Positions 1 to 11,596 of a stretch of DNA of 64,000 nucleotides are shown here, in pieces. Within the stretch, counting starts at the first letter, position 1. Each line of letters opens with the position of its first letter. Below the pieces are notes generated by a model. The model was not told the origin of the DNA, ran no database searches, and saw only the letters and a list, made by a program, of their open reading frames with translations. The translations under genes were made by a program, and so were the position numbers. The DNA lies in NCBI RefSeq assembly GCF_036884655.1, contig NC_088345.1, positions 35,125,001 through 35,189,000 of the forward strand, given 5' to 3'. The stretch comes from Musa acuminata AAA Group. Taxonomy: Eukaryota; Streptophyta; Magnoliopsida; Zingiberales; Musaceae.

Positions 1-551
1 GACCGATTGTGCTAGATTTGGAACTTTCATATATATAAGTTCGATATCAAAGAGTGGATGACTCATATAGGGTATCATTAGTGTCTCAAGTCTAAGGACT
101 AGACACACAATTTGGACCATAAAACTATTGTCTAACGATGAGGTATCATTAACCATCTAGTATTCCATGAGCGGATCGTTCAGTAAAGTCATTCTCCAAT
201 GAGCACTTGCATTATATCCTAAGTATCCATACACAAGCAACCATAAGACTAGTTGCCTCCATCATATGGATGAGTATATAGTACATTGGTTTGTCCGATT
301 ATCTCGATATCCCTCTCGAGTAACCAATGATTGGAAATATTTAGGGTTTGTGTTTATAGGCGAATTGGTCTCATTATCATGATCTCATCATAATTCAATT
401 CTCACTACACATATCCAAGGACATCATAAATATATTTATCATCTAATATAAAGTGAGAAAATATCATAATAATAACAACTAAAAAGAATGTGTAATATGT
501 CACACGTGTTATCACTCATGTGATTGGCTTGTAGGGCATCTGTAACTAGTA
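1..551 (-). repeat. Truncated Angela-type copia LTR (same family as Angela-1)
   Basis: This stretch aligns along its whole length with 20140-20705 and 23131-23627, the LTRs of Angela-1. Shared landmarks are the 'tatcaaagagtgga' segment, the 'catcatatgga' segment and the terminal 'gtgattggctt...ctagta' end. The other copies end in ctagca, so the terminal CA has become TA here. The left part lies outside the window. The sequence after 551 is gypsy gag rather than a polypurine tract, so this is either the outer end of a 5' LTR or a solo LTR. It is more diverged than the other two copies, suggesting an older insertion. Confidence 0.8.
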
Positions 552-1285
552 GGGCTCAGTCCTCTCGGGGTCTATCATTGCGAGGCTACTCTGAATTATT
601 CGATCATTTGTTTTTCTCCTCCTTGATAGCTTTCTTAGCTAGAAGAGACTCCTTGTTTATCTATCTTATAGCCAATAGAGAGGTGGTCAACTTCTTCGAT
701 AACTTATAGCTCATGAAATTGAGCTCAAACTCCTTGGCTAGTTGCCCAAAGGATGCGATTGACTTAGGAGAGAACTTGGTCAACTTCTTCGACAACTTAT
801 AGCTCATGTAACTAGTAGTGCCTCTAAGAGTTGTCGGGAAGGTTCAACACATGAGGGAGTCTATCGTCCCGAACAATGTCATTTGGGAGGTGAAAGTAGC
901 TATATATTTAGTGGGGTCGGAGCTTCCCTTGTAGAGCTCCAAAGTTGGCATTATAAACCTATACATATTTGGTTCTTCTATGATGCCTTTTAACAAATTG
1001 GGACTTCAGATAGGGATCGGCCTCAAGTTACTTCTCATGTCATTTTTTCCTTTTGGTATCTTCCAATCATTAATCCATCTCAAAGAGTTGGTCCTACACA
1101 TTAGGAGGGGGTTCGATTGACTATGCAATTGACCCATTGGTCCCTCTACTTCTTGAAGGGGATGATTAAGTGGAAAAGCATAAGGTGATTTGGAGAGTTG
1201 TTTTCCTGATGTGGCTTGGCCACAGGCAGGAGAAACTCTACCATCACACTAGGAGCAAGAGTCAATAACAATATCAAAGTAGGAA
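552..1285 (-). pseudogene. Ty3-gypsy gag relic
   Basis: Read on the minus strand from about 1180 down to 560, a nearly open frame resembles the capsid part of plant Ty3-gypsy Gag. It includes 'MPTLELYKGSSDPTKYIATF', then 'QMTLFGTIDSLMC', a stop, 'TFPTTLRGT', and further on 'FGQLAKEFELNF'. These match the usual 'Y.G..DP..H...F' and 'QLAKEFE..F' blocks of that family. A nonsense codon follows the DSLMC segment, and a duplicated stretch (the 'gctcatg...cttcgacaacttatag' sequence occurs twice, near 680-715 and 783-810) breaks the rest. No protease or RT follows, because the LTR at 1-551 replaces it. It is a remnant of a larger element. Confidence 0.75.
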
Positions 1286-1290
1286 ACTAC

Positions 1291-2584
1291 TGTTAGGATT
1301 GTAAAGGCACTAAGAGGGGGAGGGGGGGTGAATTAGTGCTTTTGAAATAACGTTCTAATTTAAAATTTTTGATCGATGAAACTTATATCGGAAATGCATT
1401 TAAGTTAAAATGTGAGTAAGAGTAGTGAGCAACTAAATTGGTTAGTAATAGTATGAAAAAGCATAAAGAGAATTTTAAATCAGATTTATAGCGGTTCAAT
1501 TATCCCGACCTACGTCCACTCTCGATTTCTCTTCCTTCGAGGCCACCGACTTTTACTACCAATCTTCTTTTAATGGGTGAATACTAACTACCTTTGTTAC
1601 AACTCTTTCTCCTTTTCATAGACTTAGGAGAGAACCCTTACACCTCTCTTTTATAAAAGACCTCATACCTCCCTTAGAATAACTTCTAAACTCAAAGAGG
1701 AAGAGACTCAACACTTTTCAAGAGTTTACATTACTTTAAAATCATAAGCTTTTTATTGTTTTTTTCAACCAAGCATGAGTGGGGTATTTATAGGCCCTAA
1801 ATGACTTCAGAAATAGAGCCAAAAATTTAAATCCCTTGGTTTTTAAGGTATTTGTGGTACCACCGCTTGCACTAGGCGGTACCACTACTTGACAGCCTAA
1901 GCACTAGCGGTATCACTACCTAGCTAGGTGGTACCACTGCTTAACATTGTATAGGAGATTATGTTCTAGTAGTACCACTGTCAGTTTGGGTGGTACTACT
2001 ACCTGACATTGGGTGATACTACTACTTAACACTGGGCGATACTATCGCTAACCTTGATAGTACCACCGTTAGGTTTTTGGAAAAGGTATGTTTCATACCT
2101 TCCAGCTCATAAGCAGTACCATCACTTGGCCTACCCTCAGGTCACTGAATTGGCCTTCCAATAAGTCCAATTCAACCTTGATTTAGGCCCAATAGGCTCC
2201 TAATCAGGTGGCATGGTTATACCCAAAACTAACTCAATTAGATTATATACTACTTCAATCAAGTCATAATAATTACAATCATGAAGCCTATGTTGTTCGA
2301 CATGTCATTAGTTCATCTAGTAATTTGTTTGAACTTCTAACGCATCATCTTTTCCTTCAGTGTATTGCCCGATCAATTAGTATGTTGACCTCCTACACCA
2401 TCCGATCTTCTTGGCACAATATCCGATCCTTCCGACCCAATGCCCGATCTCTGACATGATGCTCTCCGGCCCAACGTCTAATTATCTTTCCATGATAGAC
2501 GTTTGTCATGCGTCACTTTTCTCAAATGCTCATTAATTCATTAACTCATCAATTGATTTCATCATTAAAATCTGATATTCAACA
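1291..2584 (-). mobile_element. Solo LTR of a SIRE-like (NS family) retrotransposon
   Basis: The segment begins TGTTAGGATTG and ends GATATTCAACA. In element orientation that is the TGTTGAAT...CCTAACA pair of ends shared by all SIRE-like LTRs in this window. It is flanked by a perfect 5-bp duplication ACTAC (1286-1290 and 2585-2589), and no internal domain is present. It contains the palindrome array (about 1855-2120) and a reversed TATA box at 1785-1792. The simplest origin is insertion followed by LTR-LTR recombination. Confidence 0.9.
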
Positions 2585-2589
2585 ACTAC

Positions 2590-2922
2590 AGAGTGGGAGA
2601 AATTTGATACGCCCCTAGTTGCACCTAACTAGGTTAATTAGGGGAGATAAGGGGCTATAGATAAGAAAACCCTTATAAGAAATTGGATTTGCTAGGGGAA
2701 ATTTTGGAATGTTTATGTGAGTATGGTTATGGTTTGGGCTAGTGGAGCTACAGGATGGGCAAGTAGTGGATTGGCCACAAAGTCCTAGAATAGTCGATCG
2801 AAAAGTTGATGGTCAGGCAATCAAAAAACTAGAGGGGTCAATCCAGTTGAGTGTCCAAGTAGGATTGGCCCTTAGAGAATTGGGACCAGAGAATTTGGTA
2901 TTGGAGCATTTGACATGATCAT
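2590..2922. other. Unassigned stretch between solo LTR and Tork-1
   Basis: No coding frame, RNA gene or recognisable repeat end is visible. It is the sequence into which both neighbouring elements inserted, and it continues after 8196. The end of an older element is possible but cannot be shown. Confidence 0.5.
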
Positions 2923-2927
2923 GCTTG

Positions 2928-3535
2928 TGTTGGGCTGGCAGCCCACAAATTCAGCCTATAGTGGACTTGGGCAGCCCACAGCTCACTCCCTCTTAACCTA
3001 ACCCTAATTAACATTAGGGAGGATGTGATGGCTACGTTTTGGAGGTAAAAAAAAGGCATAAACAGGGCAACAACGTGGGAGAAGGAAATAGCCACGGGAT
3101 TCCAAAGAAAAGGAGGAAAACAAGGCAGAAAAGGAAGAGAAAGAAAGGGAAGAAGACAAGGACAATGCAGAGAGGCTATTCTCAATCATCTAGTAGTGTT
3201 CTCATCTCAGGTTAGATCAAATCTACAATAGACTCTTGCTGTGATTGCTTGGGGAGGTTTTAGATATCATGGACAATGACGTAATTCTTGTATCACAGTT
3301 GTTCTCTTGTGATTGTTGCTAGGGTTTAGGGCAAGAGATTGAGATTTGTATATTCATTATTCTCATAGTGGATTATCTCTAGTTTGCCCCGTGGTTTTTA
3401 CCCTTCACATTGGAGGGGTTTTCCACGTATATCTTGGTGTTCTATTTAATTGTGATTTCATTTAATTTCACTACATATCATGGCCTGCTAGTATTTATTC
3501 ATATACAAAGGTTATTCCGCTTTATATCCCCATAA
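2928..3535 (+). repeat. Tork-1 5' LTR
   Basis: It starts TGTTGGGCTGGC and ends next to the primer site. Compared with the 3' LTR it has about 24 extra bases near 2960-2985, bounded by the direct repeat 'cagcccaca'. This suggests slippage or deletion in the other copy. Confidence 0.9.
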
Positions 3536-3537
3536 AC

Positions 3538-3549
3538 TGGTATTAGAGC
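3538..3549 (+). promoter_or_regulatory. Tork-1 primer binding site
   Basis: TGGTATTAGAGC lies two bases after the 5' LTR. It differs by one transition from TGGTATCAGAGC, the sequence complementary to the 3' end of plant initiator methionine tRNA used by copia elements. Confidence 0.85.
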
Positions 3550-3583
3550 AAGGGGTTTGGTGATTTAAATTTTGTATTTGAAC

Positions 3584-4390
3584 ATGGAGACCAGTAATGT
3601 TTCTTGTATGATTAGTTTAAATGGAAAAAATTGGATGATATGAAAACCAAGAATGGAAGATCTCTTGTATTGCAAAGATTTGTTTAGACCTTTACAGGGG
3701 GATAGTGCAAAACCCACAACTATGACAGATGATGAGTGGAAGAGGTTAGATCGAAAAACAATTGGATTTATTCGATAGTGGCTTGATGATAGTGTCTTTC
3801 ACTATGTTTCTACTGAAATTTCTATATATTCTCTTTGGAAAAAGTTGGAAAGTCTCTATGAAAGAAAAACAGCTAGCAACAAAGCTTTTTTTATTAGAAA
3901 ACTTGTGAACCTAAAATATAGAGAGGGTGCTTCTATTGCTGAACATTTGAATGAAATGCAAAGTATTACTAACCAGTTATCCTCTATGAAAATGTCTCTT
4001 GATGATGAGTTGCAGGCATTGTTACTTCTCAGTTCATTACTAGAAAGTTGGGAGACACTGGTGGTTTCCCTCAGTAATTCTGTGCCATATGGTGTTATCA
4101 CTATGAGTCAAGTAACAAGTAGTTTGTTGAATGAGGAGTTGAGAAGAAAGAGTTTGGCAACATCTCAGAATGATTCATAGGCACTTATCTCAGATAATAG
4201 AGGAATGTCAAAGTTTAGAAGTAGTTCATGCATGGGTAAAAGCAAGTCAAGATCAAGAAAAGATATTGTTTGCTATAATTATGGTGAGAAAGGACATTAC
4301 AAAAACCAATGTAAGCAACCTAAGAAGAGCAAGAAAAAAAGAAAAGAAGTGGAGTCTATAGAGTCAAAAGATAATATCACAACTACAATG
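3584..4390 (+). pseudogene. Tork-1 gag
   Basis: The reading frame starts at ATG 3584 and carries a UBN2/copia-type Gag: 'SLWKKLESLYERKTASNKAF', then 'LDDELQALLLLSSLLESWE'. The nucleocapsid knuckle lies at 4271-4312 (residues 230-243). It reads C-Y-N-Y-G-E-K-G-H-Y-K-N-Q-C, so the second metal-binding Cys has become Tyr. Nonsense codons interrupt the N-terminal part (in 'NWMI*KPRM' and 'GFIR*WLDD') and the segment before the knuckle (TAG near 4178). Gag would form the cytoplasmic virus-like particle. The product is broken and the knuckle is probably dead. Confidence 0.88.
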
Positions 4391-7300
4391 CAGGGTGGTG
4401 ATTATTTGATTTTGTCTCCTTTTGATGATATTTTTTCTCGTGTGTGTCAGGATCTTGAGTGGGTGATTGACATAGGTGCTTCTTATCATGCTACACCATG
4501 GAGGGAGTTTTTTGCTACATACAGGTCTGAAAATTTTGGTGTTGTCAAGATGGGCAACTATGGCACAGCAAACATCATAGGCATGAGTGATATCCATTTA
4601 AAGACCAACCTTGGCTGCAAGTTGGTGCTTAAGGATGTGAGGCATGTGGTTGACTTGAGGCTGAATTTAATTTCAGTTAGAAGGATAGATGATGAAGACT
4701 ATGATAGTAGGTTTCATAGAGGGCAATGGAAACTCAGTTAGGGTTCTCTTGTTATAGCTAATGGAAAGAAATGTCATACTTTGTACAGGTTGCAGGCTAA
4801 AGCTTATGGTGAGCAGTTAAATGCTACAGAAAAGACTTTAGCATGGAGTTGTGGCATAAGCGATTGGGACACATGAGCGAGAAGGGGCTGCAAGGTCTTT
4901 CCAAGAGAGAGGTATTACCAGACCTAAGAGGTATACATATGAACCCTTGTATTGATTGTTTGGCAAGTAAACAACATAGAGTTTCATTTGCTAGTCCTAC
5001 TTTGTCTAGAAAAATACATGCCTTAGACCGTGTTTATACAGATGTATATGGTCCTTTGAGGATAAAAACTAATGGTGGATCTGTTAATGTTCTTGGTATA
5101 AGTGGTGCACTTTATTTTGTCACTTTTATAGATGATTTTTTCAGGAAAGTTTGTGCCTATGTTTTGAAGACTAAAGATCAGGTGATTAATGTCTTCAAAG
5201 AGTTTCATGCTAGGGTTGAAAGGGAGACAAAAAGGAAATTGAAATACATAAGATCATATAATGGTGGTGAGCATACATGATTGTTTAATGACTATTGCAG
5301 GTCACATGGGATCCAACATGAGATGACAGTTCCTAGTACACCTCAGTATAATGCAATTGTAGAGAGGATGAATTGCACCATCATGGAAAAGATCATATGT
5401 ATGCTTTCACAGGCCAAGCTACCCAAAAGGTTTTGGGATGAGGCTTTGAGGACTGCAGTTGATGTGATCAACTTATCACCATGTACAGCCCTAGATGGTG
5501 ATGTTGCAGAGCATGTATGGTCAGGGAAAGATGTTTCCTACAAGCATTTGAGAGTGTTTGGTTGTCGTGCATTTGCACATATTCCAGATAATGAGAGGTC
5601 CAAGATGGATGGTAAGTCTAAACAATGTATTTTTCTTGGCTACTCACATGATCATTTTGGTTACAAGCTTTGGGATCCAGAAAAGCAGAAGGTGTTTAGA
5701 AGCAGAGATGTAATCTTCTTTGAGGATCAAACTTTTGAAGATTTGAAGAAGAAGGCACCAGGCAATACTTCTGCAGAAGGATTAGCAGATTGTGACCCAA
5801 TTACTCCTCTAGCATATCAGGGTGATGGGGGAGATGTGCAGGAAGATAGTGTAGAGCCTGATGTTGATCTACCTGCAGGACATGTTGAGTAAGAAGAAGT
5901 TGGAGAGCAACTTCCCGCAGAACCTCAGTTGAGAAGATCTTCTAGACAACGTCAAACTTCCAGCATATACTCTACATATGAGTATGTGATGCTTACTGAT
6001 GCAGGTGAACTAGAGAGTTACCAGGAAGCAGTTGAAAGTGAGCAGAAAGAGAAGTGGTTAGTTGCTATGTAGGAAGAGATGGATGCTCTTCAGAAGAACC
6101 ACGCTTATGATTTGGTGCTACTACCAAATGGAATGAAGGCCTTGAAGAACAAATGGGTTTTCAAGTTGAAGACTCAAGAATATTGTTTTCAACTAAAGTA
6201 CAAAGCTAGATAGGTTATGAAAGGCTTTGGTCAAAAGAAAGGTATTGACTTTGAAGAGATTTTTTCTTCTATTGTTAAAATATCTTTTATTCGTATTGCT
6301 CTTGGTATTGCTGCTATCCAGGACTTGGAGGTTGAGCAATTAGATGTGAAGACAGCTTTCCTTCATGGGGATTTGGAGGAGGAAATTTATATAGAGCAAC
6401 TAGAAGGCTTCAAAGTTAAAGGTAAAGAGAACTTTATCTGCAAATTGAAAAAGAGCTTGTACGGGCTAAAGTAAGCTCCAAGATAATGGTACAGAAAGTT
6501 TGATTCATTTATGACAGAAAATTGATACAAAAGAATGACTTCAGATCATTATGTGTACATCAAATGGTTTGATGATGATTTTATTATTCTCTTACTTTAT
6601 GTTGATGACATGCTTATTCTTGGGAAAGATATGTCTAAAATTGACAAATTGAAGAAGAAGCTAAGTGAGTCTTTTGCAATGAAGGACATGGGGCCAGCAA
6701 AGCACATACTAGGTATGTAGATTTTCCGTGATAGGAAAAATAAAAAGATTTGGTTGTCACAGGAGAAATACATCGAGAAGGTATTGGAAAGATTCAGTAT
6801 GAGCAATGCAAAACCAGTTGGTTCTCCTCTTGCAGGTCACTTCAAGTTGTGCTCAGAACAGAGTCCGTCAAGTGATGAGGAGAAGGAGAAAATGCAAAAT
6901 GTTCCTTATGCTTCAGCAATTGGAAGTTCAATGTATGCAATGGTATGTACGAGGCCAGACATCGCATATGCAGTTGGTATTACTAGCAGATTTCTTGCAA
7001 ATCCAGGCAAAGAGCACTGGGCAGCAGTGAAGTGGATTTTTAGATATTTCAGAGGGAGCTCTAAGGTTTGTTTAAGCTTTGGAGGTGGACCACATGTGTT
7101 GACAGGTTACACAGATGCAGATATGGCAAGAGATATAGATACAAGAAAGTCTACTTCGGGTTATGTACTTACTTTTACAGGGGGAGCTGTGTCATGGCAA
7201 TCCATGTTGCAAAGGTGTATTGCTCTCTCCACCACAGAAGCAGAATATATTACTGCTACAGAGGTATCCAAAGAAATGTTATTGATGAAAGAATTCTTAC

Positions 7301-7563
7301 AAGAATTGGGGCTGAAACAGAAAAATTATGTGGTGCATTGTGACAGCCAGAGTGTCATCCATTTGTGTAAGAACCCAATGTTTCATTCCAAGTCAAAGCA
7401 TATAGATGTCAGATACCATTGGATTCAAAATGTATTTGAAGAGAAGCAGTTACAATTTCAGAAAATTCACACAGATGATAACAGAGCAGACATGTTGACA
7501 AAAACTTTACTAAAAGAAAGACATGAGATATGCCGACAGCTGGTCGGCATGGCTTCACATTGA
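4391..7563 (+). pseudogene. Tork-1 pol (protease, integrase, RT, RNase H)
   Basis: Protease is at about 4460-4500 ('WVIDIGASYHAT', where copia normally has D-S/T-G-A). A frameshift near 4826 separates it from the pre-integrase block (4843-4980, H-H...C-x2-C). The integrase core runs 5020-5550; the second catalytic Asp is lost because the usual RSDNGGE reads 'RSYNGGEHT', and a TGA follows at 5278. RT spans 6090-6760 with an intact 'YVDDMLILG' at about 6598. RNase H spans 7100-7563 with 'STTEAEYITATE' and 'CDSQSVIHLCKNP'. Further stops are at 5890, 6472 and 6718 among others. After 4830 all pieces share one frame, so decay is mainly by substitution. Confidence 0.92.
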
Positions 7564-7590
7564 GGAGTCATGGGACAGCCTCCCTTATGG

Positions 7591-7605
7591 GCTGAAGGGG
7601 GAGGT
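7591..7605 (+). promoter_or_regulatory. Tork-1 polypurine tract
   Basis: The purine-rich run 'gctgaagggggaggt' lies directly before the 3' LTR, the position of the plus-strand primer in copia reverse transcription. Confidence 0.85.
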
Positions 7606-8191
7606 TATTAGGCTAGCAACCCACAAATTCAGCCCATAGCTCACCCCCTCTTAACCTAACCCTAATTAACATTAGGGGGGTGTGGTGGCTGTATTTTGGA
7701 GGTAGAAAAAGGTATAAATAGGGCAGCAATGTGGGAGAAGGAAACAGCCACGGGATTCCAAAGAAAAGGAGGAAAACAAGGCAGAAAAGAAAGAGAAAGA
7801 AAGGGAAGAAGACAAGGACAACGCAGAGAGGCTGTTCTCAATCATCTAGTAGTGTTCTCATCTCAGGTTAGATCAAATCTACAATAGACTCTTGCTGTGA
7901 TTACTTGGGGAGGTTTTGGATATCGTGGATAGTGACGTGATCCTTGTATCCCAGTTGTTCTCTTGTGATTGTTGCTAGGGTTTAGGGCAAGAGATTAAGA
8001 TTTGTATATTCATTATTCTCATAGTGGATTATCTCTAGTTTGCCCCGTGGTTTTTACCCTTCACATTGGATGGGTTTTCCATGTATATCTTAGTGTTCTA
8101 TTTTATTGTGATTTCATTTAATTCCGCTGCATATCATGGCCTGCTAATATTTGTTTATATACAAAAGTTATTCCGCTTTATATCCCTATCA
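7606..8191 (+). repeat. Tork-1 3' LTR
   Basis: It aligns with 2928-3535 apart from the short deletion and scattered substitutions. It ends CTATCA immediately before the right TSD GCTTG. Confidence 0.9.
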
Positions 8192-8196
8192 GCTTG

Positions 8197-10579
8197 AACC
8201 TATCTGTCTGCTCAACCCATTCAGACCATTCGATGGGTTAGGCTCATCCAGATTCGATCTTAATGGTTTCACAAAATTTTCATAAGATATAAATGGAGGC
8301 CCTTCTTTTAGTATCAATATGTTAGTGCAGATTTTGGTTGTCTGAGTTAAAATAATAATTCAGATCCAACTAAGACCCATTCAAAGTCTATCTCAATTGA
8401 GACATCAACTCTACATAATTAAGTTGAGAGCATTATATGGATTAACACCTCTATGATGATCAAATTAGTTCTCAAGAACATAATATTATGACTAATTGAA
8501 CTGGTCATAATTAAAAGGAGCTCATCTCAAGTACATATCAAGATGTCCCTTTTATATATGATTCAGGAATAGTTATATCTAGAGTCATCGACGATAAAAG
8601 AAGGGAACATGCATTGTTTTAAGCGGGGAGTATGGTGTCATGGCTCGTGTGCCTAAAGCCTATATTATTTGTTCTTGCCAATCACGAAGTTCAAATGGTT
8701 GGATGTTCAGTCAGCTTGTGATAGCTACGTGTTTTCATATATGATCTCATGTATTAGCCATAAATGATTGATGTGATCTTTGGACGGTATATCTATCGAC
8801 CATATGTTACCTTATGATAATTTATGTGTTTGTCATGTCATCTCTTATGTATCAATAGACTAAATAGGTTCCAATAATTTAAGAGTCGCCCAATATTAGT
8901 AGAATTGTCCTAACAAAATGAACACAATTGTGACATGTTGATATCATGACCGAGTTAATTGTTAACGTACATACATGCAGATGGCTACATACTAAAATTC
9001 TCCGAGGAGTAGCACAATGAGACTAGCATAAAGTAAGTTTTATTTCACTCAGCAAGCATTGATTTGAAAGAAATAATCTTCAATTATCCTATTTGGATCC
9101 AACCTAGGTTCACTTTCAAACTCGCTATTAATTAGAGATAGCAAGATGATATATGTGATACACAATCTTACAAACGACTTAGTTCAATGTTAGAAAAGAC
9201 TCATCAAATGTTTAAGTTCATGGAGGATTCAGACGATGCGAGAAATTATAATTGTCCAAAATTTTCACAGATACTCAAGGATGCACTTGGAAGGCTTTGT
9301 TCTCGCCACGAAATATAGAGGTTAATGCAGGAAAAGATTACATGAGCCATTAATGATTCGAGAAATTATGTATAGAATTATCAAATATTATAATTAAATA
9401 GACTAACTTGTTGGCGTTGAGTCACCATCCCTTAGGCATCGATACATCATCCTTGTAGGATAGGGCTTAGATGGACTTGTCAATCAAATATATTATCGAA
9501 TTGCTTGTGTTAAAATCCTCATATCCTAAAATATTTTTATTGTTTAATATTCTTATTCTAATAGAATATTCTTATTCTAATATTCTTTCTATAATTATCT
9601 TCTAACACTAACGCAAATCCTCCAGCGACGAATCCTGCTTCACTTGGCATTTCTGTTCTTATCCAGATAGGCGTCAACGTTCACCATGCCTATCATCGGT
9701 AAAGAACTAGGAGGAAGATTAACAACTAAAACTATGCTTCTCAAGTTTTTCTTTATTGTTTACTGTCATCATAAATGCTGAGGGATGGTAGTGGGTTCGT
9801 CCTTTGATATCAATGTTTTCATTTTCTTCTTTGACAAGATTATAATTGATAATATAAATTTTATACATGAGAATTGTATCGATTCTCATGGATTATGGTC
9901 CAATGAACCAATCCGTCTGGTCCAACTGTCCTATCAAGCGAGCATTTTATGGATCATGATAATTGCAAGGTGCTTCTTGGTACTTCACCCTAGTTTTATC
10001 ACCGGAGTGAAGAATACACATTACAGATCAATCACAACTCAGGACGATCATTCAATGGGCATTCACGCTATTCATTTATCAGCACTGTCTCTTCTACTAC
10101 TGAATCTAATGAGGATTTTTAGATCTACATGCTTAGGTTCCACCGAAAAAACTTGCTCAAAGTCTATGAATTCATTAGCATTTGGACACACCAATTTCTA
10201 ATGCTAGCTGTTACTGATCTGAATAAGATCATGGTTAGATTGATGCACCTACTGAATCATTTTCCATCAAACATCTGCATGTATTAAGATGGTAGGTAAG
10301 CTAACCAAGTTGACTTGGCCATGGAAGTTAATCTTGCACAATACATTATGCCGGCCTATTAGAAGCAGACATATTAATTTCATCATATATCATGTAGTTT
10401 TGCTTTATATATTATCATCACCATCAAGTTTGAATTCAACATTTGATTCTGCTTCAGCCACTTTAAGATCATAATGACAACAGCAGCTACAGTGAAGGCA
10501 CAAGCAGCAAACTGGAAAGCCCTCCATCTGAATGAACAGCAGTTGCACCTTGAAAGCCTTCTCCATCCACATCATGAAG
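8197..10579. other. AT-rich DNA without a supported gene
   Basis: No convincing coding sequence is present. A gypsy-like polypurine-to-LTR transition may lie near 8621-8640 ('aagcggggag' followed by 'tatggtgtca'), but no partner LTR is seen. A 138-codon frame at 9785-10201 is AT-driven and unlike any family I know. The part nearest 10579 is probably the 3' untranslated region of the SAM gene. Confidence 0.5.
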
Positions 10580-11110
10580 TTAAGTAGGTTTCAGGTCCTG
10601 AAACATGGACTCCCACCTGGTCTCCTCTCCGCTGCTCCCTCGGTAGCTGTCCTCTTTTCTGTCCTTACTCTCCTTATAGGCCATGGCTTGTGGTGCCATA
10701 TAAAGCGTCACCCTCCCTTGCTTGATACGCGACATCCTCTTGTTCCTCTTCAAAATATCACTCTTCGGCCCTCCTCCATCGAAGTAGGACGACCTCGGGA
10801 CGACGACGATGGGCGAAGCGTCATGATTGATGAACGACCGGAAGTACCTCGCGATGCAATTCTTGGTCTTGGTGACAGCGACGAGAAGCAAAGAGACGGG
10901 GCGCGACGACGACTTTGTCTTACCCCTTTTGGCTAGCTTAAGCATCTCGAGCCTGTGCTTAGCAATGGAGATGCCCATGCTCTGAAGGAACTCGTGGTCG
11001 AAGTGCGCAACATCGTCCTCCTCGAGCTCGTTGCTCGCTAGGAGCAGCGAGTACTCGTAGACGAGGTCGGGATCGAGGTTGGTTTGAAGAAGCCAGGAGT
11101 ACCAGTCCAT
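10580..11110 (-). CDS. SAM (sterile alpha motif) domain protein, plant-specific family
   Basis: This is a single open exon of 176 codons, complete from ATG (context 'gacgccATGG', a good plant initiation context) to TAA. Residues 1-65 form a SAM domain: 'MDWYSWLLQTNLDP' opening, then 'LVYEYSLLLASNELEEDD', then 'FNHEFLQ'-like 'DHEFLQSMGISIAKHRLEML', which is the typical helix-5 end. The rest is basic and low in structure, ending in 'RWESMFQDLKPT', a C-terminal motif I recognise from plant homologues. SAM domains mediate protein-protein association; the specific role of this family is not known to me. Its GC-richer, uninterrupted frame contrasts with the decayed transposons on both sides. It stands alone, with no operon-like context. 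A second exon downstream cannot be shown. Confidence 0.9.
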   Translation of the reverse strand: MDWYSWLLQTNLDPDLVYEYSLLLASNELEEDDVAHFDHEFLQSMGISIAKHRLEMLKLAKRGKTKSSSRPVSLLLVAVTKTKNCIARYFRSFINHDASPIVVVPRSSYFDGGGPKSDILKRNKRMSRIKQGRVTLYMAPQAMAYKESKDRKEDSYRGSSGEETRWESMFQDLKPT

Positions 11111-11245
11111 GGCGTCGTCGTTGGTGTCTCAAGTACTTGAGGGGGGATGAGGCAGAGTGGTAATATGGATTGAGGGAGGAACAGTAAGGGGGAGGCTCTG
11201 CAAGCCAAGGGTTTAGCCGTTCAATGAAGTTGGTGGGCTCATTGG

Positions 11246-11254
11246 ATTTATATT
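11246..11254 (-). promoter_or_regulatory. TATA box of the SAM-domain gene
   Basis: On the minus strand the sequence reads AATATAAAT, about 135 bases upstream of the ATG. A start site about 30 bases downstream would leave a 5' leader of about 105 bases rich in C and T. This is inferred from position and composition only. Confidence 0.6.
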
Positions 11255-11596
11255 GCTTGGTTGGATGGTTGTGTTGGTAGAAATGAAGGCAAGTTGGTGG
11301 GACGAAGCAAGGTGAGGTTGCCCAGTGTTCTCATAAAAGCATTCTTAGAACATAGTGAGACCATGGAGACATGGAGTCTCTATATCACTTCACCAAACCA
11401 TTACAAAAGATATCCCTTTCATCATTACTCAATAAAATATTAGAGTTTATTTAGAGGATCAGTTACCTATCTACAACTTTTGAATGCATGAATTCCCTAC
11501 ACTCGTGTATTATCTTATGATCCTAAAAGTATACCTTTATATACTACACATTTTGTTGAAAGGTGATAATTTATGGAAGAAAAATTTCTTGGATTG
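11255..11596. other. Spacer between SAM promoter and Ale-1
   Basis: It probably holds the upstream promoter of the SAM gene. No repeat ends, RNA genes or coding frames are evident. Confidence 0.5.

Larger units (their letters stand above)
2928..8191 (+). mobile_element. Tork-1: complete, inactivated Ty1-copia element (Tork/Tnt1-like)
   Basis: The element has two LTRs (2928-3535, 608 bp; 7606-8191, 586 bp), an iMet-type primer site, gag, pol in the order PR-IN-RT-RH, and a polypurine tract. It is flanked by a perfect TSD GCTTG (2923-2927, 8192-8196). The PR-IN-RT-RH order defines Ty1-copia. The gag and the 'ELWHKRLGHMSEKGL' pre-integrase block resemble the Tnt1/Tork lineage. Several nonsense codons and one frameshift in gag-pol make it non-autonomous now. 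The 3' LTR begins TA rather than TG, which would also impair integration. Confidence 0.93.

Noticed and set aside
9785..10201. 138-codon plus-strand frame
   Set aside because: AT-rich hydrophobic translation with no recognisable domain, promoter or family; likely chance.
10390..10545. Hydrophobic minus-strand frame just downstream of the SAM gene, considered as a second exon
   Set aside because: No splice sites joining it to the SAM frame, which already ends at TAA with a family-typical C-terminus; more likely 3' untranslated sequence.
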